A stretch of DNA of 64,000 nt from Prado023 sp963798745 (GCA_963798745.1 CAWCUF010000005.1:186001-250000), one strand, 5' to 3'; shown: positions 1-8,870, counted from the stretch's first letter. Program-made: numbers and translations. The notes: generated by a model from the letters alone, not told the origin.

Positions 1-787
1 CCTTGGCCCCGATCACGATCGCCTTCTGCGAGGGTCGCTCCACGTAGACGATCGCGTGGATGTCGAGCAGCGGTCGGTCGGCGGGGCGGTCCTCGCGCAG
101 GCCCATCTCCTCGACGACGACGGCGATCGAGTGCGGCAGCTCGTCGCTGACTCCCCCGAGCGCGGCCTCCCGGATCAGCTCGGCGACCATCACCAGCTCG
201 GGTTCATCGGTGAGCTCCCCGTCCGGGTAGAGCGGCGGGCCCACGGGCAGCGCGGCGACGAACTCACCGACCACGTCGTCGAGCTGCTGGCCACGGGTGG
301 CCGACACCGGCACGATCGCGGCCCACTCGACCTGCGTGGCCCTCCCCAGCTCGGCGACCGACATCAGCTTCACGGCCAACTGGTCGCGGCTGATCCGGTC
401 GGTCTTGGTGACCAGGGCGATCAGCGGCGTGCGCTGCCCGCCCTTGGTCGCACCGGCCAGCCGGTGGGCGATCCGCCGGTCCCCCGGTCCGATCGCCTCA
501 TCGGCGGGCAGGCACAGCGCGATGGCGTCCACCTGCGCCCACTGCTCCTCGACCAGGGCGTTGAGCCGTTGGCCGAGCACGTTGCGCGGCCGGTGGATCC
601 CGGGCGTGTCGACCAGGATCACCTGCGCGTCGGCGCGGTGGATGATCCCGCGGATGACGTGCCGGGTGGTCTGCGGCTTCGAGGAGGTGATGGCCACCTT
701 CTGGCCGACCAGGGCGTTGGTCAGCGTGGACTTGCCCGCGTTGGGCCGCCCGACGATCGCGACGAACCCGCTGCGGTGTGCACTCAC
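1..787 (-). CDS. era: GTPase Era, partial (N-terminal 262 residues; C-terminus lies beyond the left edge)
   Basis: Era is a membrane-associated GTPase that binds 16S rRNA and helps mature the 30S subunit. The reading gives the P-loop GRPNAGKST close to the start, the G3 motif DTPGIH, a TKTD G4 motif, and the beginning of a KH RNA-binding domain (VYVERPSQKAIVIG) at the edge. The family is about 300 residues long, so only the last ~40 are missing. The start is taken as the GTG at 787, whose GTGA overlaps the TGA of the upstream CBS/CorC gene and implies translational coupling. It is the last visible gene of the hrcA-to-era run. Confidence 0.95.
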   Translation of the reverse strand, partial: MSAHRSGFVAIVGRPNAGKSTLTNALVGQKVAITSSKPQTTRHVIRGIIHRADAQVILVDTPGIHRPRNVLGQRLNALVEEQWAQVDAIALCLPADEAIGPGDRRIAHRLAGATKGGQRTPLIALVTKTDRISRDQLAVKLMSVAELGRATQVEWAAIVPVSATRGQQLDDVVGEFVAALPVGPPLYPDGELTDEPELVMVAELIREAALGGVSDELPHSIAVVVEEMGLREDRPADRPLLDIHAIVYVERPSQKAIVIGAK

Positions 788-2205
788 GCGCTGGCCCCTG
801 ACGGCCGCTGCGCCGAGGACCGGCCATCGCCGGGACGCGACTCCCGACCGTTGCCGTTGCCGTTGCCGGCGTCCCGGCCGTTGCCATTGCGGGCATCGTC
901 AGCCCCGACCGCCTGCACGTCCGCGTCGCCGTCCACGAGCTCGGCCAGCACCGTGGTCAACCGGTTGCGCCGCCCGGCGGCCTGGTCGGCGGTCAGCCGC
1001 CAACCGCCCAGGATCACGGAGGTCCCGGGCAGGGGCACCTTGCCGATCCGCTTGGCGATCAGGCCGGCCAGCGTGTCCACGCCCTCCTCGTCGGCGTCGA
1101 TGTCCAGACCGAGCGCCTCCGCGGCGTCCTCCACGTGGATCCGCGCGCTGAACCGGATTGCGCCGGAACCGAGTCGCTCGAGCGCCGGTACCTCGTGGTC
1201 GTACTCGTCGGTGATCTCCCCAACGATCTCCTCGAGTACGTCCTCGATGGTGACCAGGCCGGCCGTGCCGCCGTACTCGTCGACGGCGATCGCGATGTGC
1301 ACGCGCTGGGCCTGCAGGTCGCGCAGCAGGTCGTCGACGAGCTTGGAGTCGGGTACGAACGTGGCCGGGCGCATCCGGGAGTCGATCCGCTCGGTGGACT
1401 CGGCGTCGCGGTGCTCGAAGATCCGGGCCACGACATCGCGCAGGTAGAAGATGCCGACCACGTCGTCGGGACCCTCGCCGATGACCGGGATCCGGGAGAA
1501 CCCCGAGCGCAGCGCGAGGCTGAGCGCCTGACGCAACGTGCGGTGCCGCTCGATCCACACCATCTCGGTGCGCGGCACCATCACCTCCCGCACGATCGTG
1601 TCCCCGAGCTCGAACACCGAGTGCAGCATCGCCGCCTCGTCGTCCTCGATGACCTGGTCGGCCTCGGCGAGGTCCACGAGTTCGCGCAGCTCGGCCTGGG
1701 TGGCGAACGGGCCCTCGCGGTAGCCGCGGCCCGGGGTCAGGGCGTTGCCGATGAGGATCAGCAACGAGACCAGCGGGCCGACGACCGCCGCCGCCCCGCG
1801 GGCGAACTTCGCTGAGCGCAGGGCGATCGTGTCGGCGTGCTGGCGACCCAGGGTGCGCGGGGCGACCCCGAGGGCGACGAACATCACCACCGTCATGATC
1901 AGCAGGGCGACGAACAGCCCGACCAGCGGCCCCCACGCGCCGCTCTCCACACACAGGTAGGTGACCAGCGCGGTGGCCCCGACGGCGAAGAACGTGTGCA
2001 GGAACAGCACCACGTTGACGTAGCGGGCCCGCTCCTCGATCATCGCCCGCAGCCGGCTGGTCGGCTTGCCCGGCTTCTCCCGGGCCATCTCCTCCACGCG
2101 CGATCGGGACACGCGCCCGAGGGCCGTCTCAGCGGCCACCAGCAGGCCCGCAGCCACGACGAACAGCACCGCGGCGCCGAGCATGGCCCATTCGGAGTTC
2201 GACAT
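784..2205 (-). CDS. HlyC/CorC family membrane protein (CNNM, CBS pair and CorC/HlyC domains)
   Basis: This 473-residue protein belongs to the CNNM/CorC family, members of which act in Mg2+/Co2+ transport or resistance; the substrate here is unproven. Residues 1-~190 hold the membrane CNNM (DUF21) domain with several hydrophobic segments. A CBS pair follows (~200-330, including EVMVPRTEMVWI and VDEYGGTAGLVTIED), then a CorC/HlyC transporter-associated domain (~345-430). The C-terminus is odd: a hydrophilic Asn-Gly-rich tail with repeated NGNGR-like units, encoded by a short GC-rich repeat near 838-900, probably disordered. It sits 3 bp after ybeY and overlaps era, so it is co-transcribed with ribosome-maturation genes, as in other actinobacteria. 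Confidence 0.93.
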   Translation of the reverse strand: MSNSEWAMLGAAVLFVVAAGLLVAAETALGRVSRSRVEEMAREKPGKPTSRLRAMIEERARYVNVVLFLHTFFAVGATALVTYLCVESGAWGPLVGLFVALLIMTVVMFVALGVAPRTLGRQHADTIALRSAKFARGAAAVVGPLVSLLILIGNALTPGRGYREGPFATQAELRELVDLAEADQVIEDDEAAMLHSVFELGDTIVREVMVPRTEMVWIERHRTLRQALSLALRSGFSRIPVIGEGPDDVVGIFYLRDVVARIFEHRDAESTERIDSRMRPATFVPDSKLVDDLLRDLQAQRVHIAIAVDEYGGTAGLVTIEDVLEEIVGEITDEYDHEVPALERLGSGAIRFSARIHVEDAAEALGLDIDADEEGVDTLAGLIAKRIGKVPLPGTSVILGGWRLTADQAAGRRNRLTTVLAELVDGDADVQAVGADDARNGNGRDAGNGNGNGRESRPGDGRSSAQRPSGASA

Positions 2206-2208
2206 CGC

Positions 2209-2664
2209 TCAGCCCTGTTCCCGCCAGGCGGCGAGCAGGTTGTCCTGCAGGGTGAACATGACCGCGTGCTCCTCGGGCTCGGCGTGGTCGTGGCCGAGCA
2301 GGTGCAGGATCCCGTGGATGAGCAGCAGCTCGAGCTCGCCGGCCAGTCCGTGCCCGGCGGCGGCACCCTGTTCGTCGGCCACCTGTGGGCAGATCACCAC
2401 GTCGCCGAGCATCCCGGGCGACGCCACCTGACCGGGCTGCGGCACGCGCAACTCGTCCATCGGGAAGCTGAGCACATCGGTCGGGCCGGGCAGCTCCAGC
2501 CAGCGTTCGTGCAGGGCGGCGATCTCCGCGGGATCGACAAGCGAGATCGCCAGCTCGACGTCGGGGTGCAGGCCCAGTCGATCCAGGAGGAACTCGGCCT
2601 GGGCCACCAGCGGCGCGGACTCGATGGGCAATGCGCTGCGGTTCTCGACCTCGACGAGGGCCAT
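2209..2664 (-). CDS. ybeY: Endoribonuclease YbeY (16S rRNA maturation)
   Basis: YbeY is a zinc-dependent single-strand endoribonuclease involved in 16S rRNA 3' processing and 70S quality control. The 151-residue length is normal. The metal site HGILHLLGHDH is intact near residues 117-127, preceded by the conserved DVLSFPMDE segment. The ATG at 2664 shares one base with the phoH stop (TGATG), so translation is coupled to phoH, and the CBS/CorC gene starts 3 bp downstream. The phoH-ybeY-corC-era order is strongly conserved and supports the call. Confidence 0.97.
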   Translation of the reverse strand: MALVEVENRSALPIESAPLVAQAEFLLDRLGLHPDVELAISLVDPAEIAALHERWLELPGPTDVLSFPMDELRVPQPGQVASPGMLGDVVICPQVADEQGAAAGHGLAGELELLLIHGILHLLGHDHAEPEEHAVMFTLQDNLLAAWREQG

Positions 2665-3701
2665 CAGTGCCGCCGGGCCGGGCGGGCCCCGCCGGGTCGC
2701 TCGTCGGTGCGCGACTGGCCCTGGCGCTCGTCGTAGCGGCCGTAGGCCTGCACGATGTCGGTGACCAGGCTGTGGCGCACCACGTCGTGGGCGTTGAGGT
2801 GGCAGAACGTCACGTCGCGCACGCCGTCGAGGATCCCCTGCACGACCTTGAGCCCGGACTGTGTCCCGCCGGGCAGATCCACCTGGGTGACGTCGCCGGT
2901 GACCACCATCGTGGAGCCGAACCCGAGCCGGGTCAGGAACATCTTCATCTGGTCCGCGGAGGTGTTCTGCGCCTCGTCGAGGATGACGAATGCGTCGTTG
3001 AGCGTGCGCCCGCGCATGTAGGCCAGCGGGGCCACCTCGATGGTCCCCGAGGTCAGCAGCCGCGGGATAGAGTCCGGATCGAGCATGTCGCGCAGCGCGT
3101 CGTAGAGCGGGCGCAGGTACGGGTCGATCTTCTCCGACAGGGTGCCGGGCAGGTAGCCCAGCCGTTCCCCGGCCTCGACCGCCGGGCGGGTCAGCACGAT
3201 CCGGTTGACCCGCTTGGCCTGCAGCGCCTGCACCGCCTTGGCCACCGCCAGATAGGTCTTGCCCGTGCCGGCCGGACCGATCCCGAACACGATCGTGTGC
3301 GCGTCGATGGCGTCGACGTAGCGCTTCTGGTTCAACGTCTTGGGCCTGATCGTGCGTCCGCGGTTGCTCAGGATGTTGGCGGTGAGCACGTCGGCGGGGC
3401 GGGTCTCGGGCTCGGCGCGCAGCATCGCCAGGGCGCGCCGCGCCACGTCGGGGCTCATGCCCTGGCCGGTGCGCACGATGGTGACCATCTCGTCGAACAG
3501 TCGCTCGACCAGGTGCAGGTCCGCCGGGATGCCGGTGAGCGTGATCTGGTTGCCCCGCACGTGGACGTCGACGTTCGGGAACTCGGCCTCGACAGCGGCC
3601 AGTACCTCGTCGCCCACGCCGACGACCGCGACCATGTCCAGGCTCGCGGGAACGATCACAGTGTGCTGGATGCGCTCGACGCGCACGGTGGATTCAGTCA
3701 T
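2664..3701 (-). CDS. phoH: PhoH family ATPase
   Basis: A PhoH-like P-loop ATPase of 345 residues. Residues ~1-100 form a small N-terminal domain. The ATPase core carries Walker A GPAGTGKTYLA and Walker B FVILDEAQN. The family is linked to RNA metabolism through its constant partnership with ybeY; the biochemical role is not settled. Upstream, a TACCCT box at 3711-3716 lies 9 nt before the ATG, suggesting an internal promoter with a very short or absent leader. The HIT-family gene ends 23 bp before it. Confidence 0.95.
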   Translation of the reverse strand: MTESTVRVERIQHTVIVPASLDMVAVVGVGDEVLAAVEAEFPNVDVHVRGNQITLTGIPADLHLVERLFDEMVTIVRTGQGMSPDVARRALAMLRAEPETRPADVLTANILSNRGRTIRPKTLNQKRYVDAIDAHTIVFGIGPAGTGKTYLAVAKAVQALQAKRVNRIVLTRPAVEAGERLGYLPGTLSEKIDPYLRPLYDALRDMLDPDSIPRLLTSGTIEVAPLAYMRGRTLNDAFVILDEAQNTSADQMKMFLTRLGFGSTMVVTGDVTQVDLPGGTQSGLKVVQGILDGVRDVTFCHLNAHDVVRHSLVTDIVQAYGRYDERQGQSRTDERPGGARPARRH

Positions 3702-3710
3702 GACCCCTCA

Positions 3711-3716
3711 AGGGTA
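3711..3716 (-). promoter_or_regulatory. Candidate -10 box before phoH
   Basis: TACCCT on the minus strand lies 9 nt upstream of the phoH ATG. The same hexamer occurs at comparable distance before leuS, proA and the TIGR03960 gene. It would give an almost leaderless transcript from inside the hrcA-era operon. No convincing -35 was identified. Confidence 0.4.
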
Positions 3717-3724
3717 GGGCCCGT

Positions 3725-4066
3725 TCAGCCCGGGGGCCACGAGTGCGCGCGCCCGCCCAGCAGGTGCGCGTGCAGGTGGTGCACCGTCTGCCCGCCCACC
3801 AGGCCGGTGTTGATGACCACCCGATACCCGTCGGAGAGCCCCGACATCTCGGCGATCCGGGCGCACTGGGTGATCACGTCGGCAGCGATGCGCGGGTCGG
3901 TGGCCACCGCCTCGTCGAGCGTGGCGACATGCACGGTCGGGATGACCAGCACGTGCGTGGGCGACACCGGATGGACGTCGCGGAACGCCACCGTGGTCGG
4001 GGTCCGGTCGACGATCGTGGCCGGGATGTCCCCAGCGACGATCGAACAGAACAGGCACTCAGTCAT
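3725..4066 (-). CDS. HIT family protein (histidine triad nucleotide hydrolase)
   Basis: A compact 113-residue histidine-triad protein. The catalytic triad is HHLHAHLLGG near residues 95-104, and the N-terminus has the usual CLFCSIVAGDIPA segment. HINT-type enzymes cleave phosphoramidate bonds in adenosine nucleotides such as AMP-lysine; the natural substrate here is unknown. It sits 154 bp downstream of rsmE and 23 bp before phoH, within the conserved actinobacterial order. Confidence 0.95.
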   Translation of the reverse strand: MTECLFCSIVAGDIPATIVDRTPTTVAFRDVHPVSPTHVLVIPTVHVATLDEAVATDPRIAADVITQCARIAEMSGLSDGYRVVINTGLVGGQTVHHLHAHLLGGRAHSWPPG

Positions 4067-4220
4067 GGCGTCATCCTGCCACCGTGCGGCCGCCGCAGGC
4101 GGCTGAGGCGGTCGCGGAGCCGACGGTGGGGCGGTCGGACGGCAGCGGGGCCCGACGGTGCGGCAGCAGCCGGTCAGCCGGCCCGGCAGACAGCCGACCG
4201 GGCGTCAGCGCGCCCGGCGG

Positions 4221-4970
4221 TCAGGACCAGCGGGGGCCGGCGGCGAGGACGACCGCTGCCGCGACGGTTCCCGCTGTCGAGGTGCGCAGGACGCTGGGGC
4301 CCAGTCGTGCGGGGTGGGCCCCGGCCGCGGTGAATCGGTCGAGTTCCGCCGGGCTGATCCCGCCCTCGGGGCCGACCACCAGCACGATGTCCCCCTGCGT
4401 CGGAAGTTCGATCCCGAGCAGCGGGCCCTCGGCGTCCTCGTGCAGCACGACGGCGCACGCCGCGGCCCCGATCAGCGTCTCGACATCGCGACCCGAGGCC
4501 AGCGGGGCCACCTGCGGCAACCACGCCCGGCGCGCCTGCTTGCCGGCCGTCTGCGCGGTCGCGGCCCACTTCGCCCGGCCGCGCGTCACCTTCTCCGCGG
4601 TCCAGCGAGCGATGGCGCGCTCGGCCTGCCATGGCACGATCACGTCCACACCGACCTCGGTCAGGGTCTCCACAGCCACCTCGCCGCGATCGCCCTTGGG
4701 CAGCGCCTGCACCACGACCAGCCGGGGGGCCGGGGCGGGCACGTCGACGCGTTCGACGACTCGGGCAGTCAGGGCCGCGCGGGCGCTGACCTGTTCGACG
4801 ACGCAGCGCAGGAGGGTGCCCGCGCCATCACCGAGGTCCAGCCGCTCGCCCACAGCGATCCGCTTGACGGCCACCGCGTGCCGACCTTCGGCATCCGTGA
4901 GCGCCACCGACGACCCGGCCCGTGCGGCCGCGGCCACCTCCTGGTCGACCAGGAACAGGGCCGCGGTCAT
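4221..4970 (-). CDS. rsmE: 16S rRNA (uracil-1498-N3)-methyltransferase RsmE
   Basis: A SPOUT-class SAM-dependent methyltransferase of 249 residues. By homology it methylates U1498 of 16S rRNA. The C-terminal knot is visible as VVGPEGGIS followed by LGPSVLRTSTA, which contacts SAM; the N-terminal PUA-like part begins ALFLVDQEV. The ATG at 4970 overlaps the dnaJ stop as ATGA, implying coupled translation. After its stop, 154 bp separate it from the HIT gene; I see no gene in that gap. Confidence 0.96.
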   Translation of the reverse strand: MTAALFLVDQEVAAAARAGSSVALTDAEGRHAVAVKRIAVGERLDLGDGAGTLLRCVVEQVSARAALTARVVERVDVPAPAPRLVVVQALPKGDRGEVAVETLTEVGVDVIVPWQAERAIARWTAEKVTRGRAKWAATAQTAGKQARRAWLPQVAPLASGRDVETLIGAAACAVVLHEDAEGPLLGIELPTQGDIVLVVGPEGGISPAELDRFTAAGAHPARLGPSVLRTSTAGTVAAAVVLAAGPRWS

Positions 4971-6100
4971 TTGGCGGAGAACGCGTCCTTGAGGCGGGTG
5001 AACAGCCCCTCCTTCTCGGGGCGCTGGAACTTGGACTCGACGTGCTCCTCGCCGCGGACGGCCGCCAACTCGCGCAGCAGCTCCTCCTGGCGGGGGTCCA
5101 GCCGGGTGGGGGTGGCCACATCGATGTGCACCACGAGATCACCACGCCCGGTGCCGCGCAGGTGCGGGATGCCATGGGCGCGCAGCGTGACCACGTGCCC
5201 GGCCTGGGTGCCGCGCCTGATCTCCACATCCTCCGGGCCGTCGAGGGTCTCCAGGTTCAGCACCGTTCCCAACGCGGCGGCGGTCATCGGCAGCGTCACC
5301 GAGCAGTGCAGGTCATCGCCGCGACGCTGGAACACCGAGTGCGGGCGGGTGCTGACCTCGACGTACAGGTCGCCGGCCGGACCGCCGCCGGGGCCGACCT
5401 CGCCCTCGCCGGAGAGCTGGATGCGCGTGCCGTCGTCGATGCCGGCCGGGATCTTCACCTTCAGCGTGCGCCGGGTACGCACCCGCCCGTCGGCGTTGCA
5501 CTCCGGGCAGGGGTGCGAGATCACCGTGCCGTGCCCCTGGCACTGCGGGCAGGCCCGCGAGGTCATCACCTGGCCCAGGAACGAGCGCTGCACCGACTGG
5601 ATCTCACCGCGCCCCCGGCACATCGAGCACTCGGTCGGCTGGTAGCCGGTGGCCGAGCCGGTGCCGGTGCACGTGGGGCAGACCAGGGCGGTGTCGACCT
5701 GGATCTCCTTGACCACGCCGAACGCGGCCTCCGGCAGGTCGATGGCCACCTTGATCAGCGCGTCCTGGCCTCGGCGCACCCGTGGCTTGGGCCCCCGGGT
5801 CTGCCCGCCGCCGCCGAAGAAGGCGTCCATGATGTCGCCGAACCCGAAGCCGGCCTGCCCGGGGCCGAACGGACCGCCGCCGGGGCTGCGCGGATCAGCT
5901 CCCAGGTCGTACATCTGGCGCTTCTCCGGGTCGGAGAGCACCTCGTAGGCAGAGGTGACCTCCTTGAAACGCTCCTGGGTGACGGGGTCGGGGTTCACGT
6001 CCGGGTGCAGCTCGCGTGCCAGTTTGCGGTAGGCGCGCCGGATGTCCTCAGCGTTCGCATCGCGGGCCACACCGAGGGTGGCGTAGTAGTCGTTGGCCAC
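4967..6100 (-). CDS. dnaJ: Molecular chaperone DnaJ (Hsp40, the copy next to hrcA)
   Basis: A 377-residue type I J-protein, co-chaperone of DnaK. The J domain (residues 1-~70) contains the HPD motif in ARELHPDVN. A Gly/Phe linker (GGGPFGPGQAGFGFGD) and four zinc-binding repeats follow (CPTCTGTG, CSMCRGRG, CPQCQGHG, CPECNADG), then the substrate-binding C-terminal domain. The start is the GTG at 6100 (VANDYYATLGV), 7 bp after the hrcA stop; a longer in-frame reading adds non-homologous sequence inside hrcA. Being in the hrcA operon, it should be under CIRCE control. Confidence 0.96.
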   Translation of the reverse strand: MANDYYATLGVARDANAEDIRRAYRKLARELHPDVNPDPVTQERFKEVTSAYEVLSDPEKRQMYDLGADPRSPGGGPFGPGQAGFGFGDIMDAFFGGGGQTRGPKPRVRRGQDALIKVAIDLPEAAFGVVKEIQVDTALVCPTCTGTGSATGYQPTECSMCRGRGEIQSVQRSFLGQVMTSRACPQCQGHGTVISHPCPECNADGRVRTRRTLKVKIPAGIDDGTRIQLSGEGEVGPGGGPAGDLYVEVSTRPHSVFQRRGDDLHCSVTLPMTAAALGTVLNLETLDGPEDVEIRRGTQAGHVVTLRAHGIPHLRGTGRGDLVVHIDVATPTRLDPRQEELLRELAAVRGEEHVESKFQRPEKEGLFTRLKDAFSAK

Positions 6101-6107
6101 AGGGGTC

Positions 6108-7121
6108 CTATTCGTTGCGGAGCAGTTGTCCGAGGTACCGGGCGACTGCCCGGACCGACGCCATCGTGCTGGGGTAGTCCATATGCGTGGGGCCGACCAC
6201 GCCGAGCCGGGCGACTGCGCCCCGGTCCGGGCCATAGCCGGTGCTGATCACCGAGGTGCTGCTCATCCCCTCGATCGAGTTCTCGTGGCCGATGGTCACC
6301 GTGACCGCGTCGGCGCCGGTCTCGCCGAGCAGGCGCAGCAGCACCATCTGCTCCTCCAGTGCCTCGAGGACCGGTTGCAGGCCGGTGAACCCATCGACGT
6401 AGCGGGCGAGGTTGGCGGTGCCGCCCATCACGATCCGCTCCTCGTGGCGCTCCACCGCCGTCTGCAGCAGGACCGCCAGCACCACCGACACGCTCGGGCG
6501 GGCCTCACCCTCGAAGCGGCCCGGCAGCTCGGCGACCTGGTCGGCCACCGCGGTGAACGAACGCCCCGACACCATCTCGTTGAGCAGTTGGCGCAGCCGC
6601 GACAGGTCGTCCTCGGGCAGGGCAGCGGGCACCTCGACGACCCGCTGCTCGATCCGGCCGGTGTTGGCGATGAGCACGAGCAGCAGCCGGTGCTCGCTCA
6701 GGGGCACGAGCTCCACATGGCGCACCGACGAGCTCGTCAGCGACGGGTACTGGACCAGGGCCACCTGTCGGGTGATCTGGGCCAGCAGCCGCACGGAGCG
6801 GCCCATCACGTCGTCGAGGTCGACCGCCCCGGCCAGGAACCGCTCGATGGCCCGCCGCTCGGCGGGACTCAGCGGCTTGACCTGGGACAACCGGTCCACG
6901 AACAGTCGGTAGCCCTTGTCGGTGGGGATCCGCCCCGCGCTGGTGTGCGGCTGGGCGATGAACCCCTCCTCCTCCAGCACGGCCATGTCGTTGCGGATGG
7001 TGGCCGGCGACACACCCAGGGAGTGCCGCTCGACGAGGTTCTTGGAGCCCACCGGCTCATGGGTTCGCACATAGTCCTCAACGACCGCGCGCAGCACGGA
7101 GAGCTTGCGTTCGTCGAGCAT
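6108..7121 (-). CDS. hrcA: Heat-inducible transcription repressor HrcA
   Basis: HrcA represses class I heat-shock genes by binding CIRCE. The 337-residue protein starts with MLDERKLSVLRAVVEDYV and a winged-helix region containing SPATIRNDMAVLEEEG, followed by the GAF-like and dimerisation parts. The ATG at 7121 is chosen because a GCAGGAGG ribosome site precedes it and homology begins there; a longer frame runs into sequence carrying the operator. A CIRCE element at 7151-7175 lies just upstream, so the gene is autoregulated and dnaJ with it. Confidence 0.97.
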   Translation of the reverse strand: MLDERKLSVLRAVVEDYVRTHEPVGSKNLVERHSLGVSPATIRNDMAVLEEEGFIAQPHTSAGRIPTDKGYRLFVDRLSQVKPLSPAERRAIERFLAGAVDLDDVMGRSVRLLAQITRQVALVQYPSLTSSSVRHVELVPLSEHRLLLVLIANTGRIEQRVVEVPAALPEDDLSRLRQLLNEMVSGRSFTAVADQVAELPGRFEGEARPSVSVVLAVLLQTAVERHEERIVMGGTANLARYVDGFTGLQPVLEALEEQMVLLRLLGETGADAVTVTIGHENSIEGMSSTSVISTGYGPDRGAVARLGVVGPTHMDYPSTMASVRAVARYLGQLLRNE

Positions 7122-7150
7122 CTGCGCCTCCTGCCGGTCGTGCTCGGGGC

Positions 7151-7175
7151 TGGCACTCCACCGAGGGGAGTGCCA
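7151..7175 (-). promoter_or_regulatory. CIRCE operator of the hrcA-dnaJ operon
   Basis: Two perfect 8-bp arms, TGGCACTC and GAGTGCCA, are separated by exactly 9 bp. This matches the CIRCE architecture TTAGCACTC-N9-GAGTGCTAA. It lies 30 bp upstream of the hrcA ATG and abuts a -10 box (TAGAAT, minus strand, 7175-7180), so bound HrcA would cover the transcription start. Confidence 0.95.
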
Positions 7176-7180
7176 TTCTA
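7175..7180 (-). promoter_or_regulatory. -10 box of the hrcA promoter
   Basis: TAGAAT on the minus strand, whose last base is the first base of the CIRCE. The predicted start falls in the operator. A good -35 is not obvious in the GC-rich sequence upstream. Confidence 0.6.
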
Positions 7181-7407
7181 CGCCGGGCAGCGCACGGCGC
7201 ACCCGACCCGCGCCCCCGCCCCGCCTCCACCACCCCGCGCCCCGGGCCTGCGCGCCGGACCCGGACGCCCCAGCCTGCCTGGCCGGACTCCTGCCTGCGT
7301 CATCGATCTGGCAGCTAGAGTGCCGGATCGATGACACAAGGGCGCTGGCCAGCCGCATCGGCGCCGTCACCGGGCGTCGGAGGCACGCGGCGCGCGACAA
7401 TCTCGGA

Positions 7408-7731
7408 ATGCTGATCGTGCATGTTGACATCCACGTCGTCGCGGGCGAGGTGGCTGGCTTCCTGGCCGCCACGATCGAGAACTCCACCGCATCGCTGGCC
7501 GAACCCGGGGTGCTGCGCTTCGACGTCGTCTCGGACCTCGCCGACCCGACGCATGTGGTCCTGGTCGAGGTGTACCGCGACACGGCCGCCGCCGACGCGC
7601 ACAAGCTCACCGAGCACTACGCCACGTGGCGCGACACGGTCGCCCCGATGATGGCCGTGCCCCGCTCCTCGACGAAGTTCGCGGCGGTGGCCCCCACCGA
7701 GGAGCACCGCTGGGACACCGCGGCGACGTGA
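7408..7731 (+). CDS. Antibiotic biosynthesis monooxygenase (ABM) domain protein
   Basis: A 107-residue single-domain ABM/dimeric alpha-beta-barrel protein, beginning MLIVHVDIHVVAGEVAGFLA and containing PGVLRFDV and the VEVYRDTAAADAHK stretch typical of LsrG-like members. These small proteins are quinol monooxygenases, heme-degrading enzymes or isomerases; the substrate is not predictable here. Its TGA overlaps the GTG of the iron alcohol dehydrogenase, so the two are translated together and probably act on related carbonyl compounds. The pair sits between the hrcA and hemW blocks. Confidence 0.85.
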   Translation: MLIVHVDIHVVAGEVAGFLAATIENSTASLAEPGVLRFDVVSDLADPTHVVLVEVYRDTAAADAHKLTEHYATWRDTVAPMMAVPRSSTKFAAVAPTEEHRWDTAAT

Positions 7732-8870
7732 GCACGGCCTTCGAGCTCGCCCTGCCGCCCCGGATCTCGTTCGGCTCCGGGGCCGTGGCCGACCTGCCGT
7801 CGATCGTCGCGGGCCTGGGCTCGCGCGTGCTGGTCGTGACCGGCTCGACGCCGGGCCGGGTCGCGCCGCTGATCCACGTGCTGCGCGCGGGCGCGCAGGA
7901 GCTGAGCGTGCTGCCGATCGGCGGCGAGCCCACGGTGTCCGACGCCCGCGCGGCCGTGGCTGCGGGCCGGGAGCTGGCGGCCGACGTGGTCGTCGCGGTC
8001 GGTGGCGGCAGCGTGATCGACCTGGCCAAGGCTGCGGCGATCCTGCTGACCAACGGCGACCCGATGGACCATCTCGAGGTCGTGGGTCGCGGGCAGCCGT
8101 TCACCAACCCCCCGCTGCCCATGATCGCCGTGCCCACGACCGCCGGGACGGGTGCGGAGGTGACGGCCAACGCGGTCCTGGCGGTGCCCGAGCACGGCGT
8201 CAAGGCCAGCCTGCGCCACCCGTCCATGATCCCGCGGCACGCCCTCGTGGATCCGGAGCTCACCCTGGACTGCCCGCCGGCGGTGACGGCGTCCGCGGGG
8301 ATGGACGCCCTGACCCAGTGCGTCGAGCCCTACGTCTCGGTGCGCGCGAATGCGATGACCGACGCGTGGGCGCGGATGGGGATGATCGCGGCTGGGCGCA
8401 GCCTCGTGGCCGCGCACCGCAACGGCTACGACCTGGACGCCCGCACGGACATGGCGCTGTGCAGCCTGCTCGGCGGGCTGTCGCTGGCCAACGCCAAGCT
8501 GGGAGCGGTGCACGGTTTCGCCGGTGTGATCGGGGGCTTGACCTCCGCGCCGCACGGAGCGATCTGCGCGACGCTGCTGGGGCCGGTCTGTGCGGCCAAC
8601 CTCGACCGAGCCGACCATCGCTTGACCCGCAGGTACGCGCAGGTCGCGGCCTGCCTGACCGGGTCCCCCGACGCGAGCGCCGAGGACGGCCTGCACTGGA
8701 TCGAGCACACCTGCGGTGTCCTGGGAGTACCCACGCTGTCGACCTACGGCCTGGGCCCGGGCGATGCCGCCGAGGTCGTGGCCAAGGCGGCCCGGGCCAG
8801 CAGCATGGCCGGCAACCCGGTGACGCTGAGCCCACAGGAGCTCACCGAGGTCTATCTCGCGGCGCTGTAG
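7728..8870 (+). CDS. Iron-containing alcohol dehydrogenase
   Basis: A 380-residue group III (Fe-dependent) alcohol dehydrogenase. The N-terminal NAD-binding part contains VVAVGGGSVIDLAKA; the metal-binding helices include HGFAGVIGGLTSAPHG with the expected paired histidines. Close relatives include lactaldehyde reductase and maleylacetate reductase, and the substrate cannot be decided from sequence. The start is the GTG at 7728 overlapping the ABM gene stop (GTGA). A large hairpin follows 14 bp after the stop. Confidence 0.9.
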   Translation: MSTAFELALPPRISFGSGAVADLPSIVAGLGSRVLVVTGSTPGRVAPLIHVLRAGAQELSVLPIGGEPTVSDARAAVAAGRELAADVVVAVGGGSVIDLAKAAAILLTNGDPMDHLEVVGRGQPFTNPPLPMIAVPTTAGTGAEVTANAVLAVPEHGVKASLRHPSMIPRHALVDPELTLDCPPAVTASAGMDALTQCVEPYVSVRANAMTDAWARMGMIAAGRSLVAAHRNGYDLDARTDMALCSLLGGLSLANAKLGAVHGFAGVIGGLTSAPHGAICATLLGPVCAANLDRADHRLTRRYAQVAACLTGSPDASAEDGLHWIEHTCGVLGVPTLSTYGLGPGDAAEVVAKAARASSMAGNPVTLSPQELTEVYLAAL

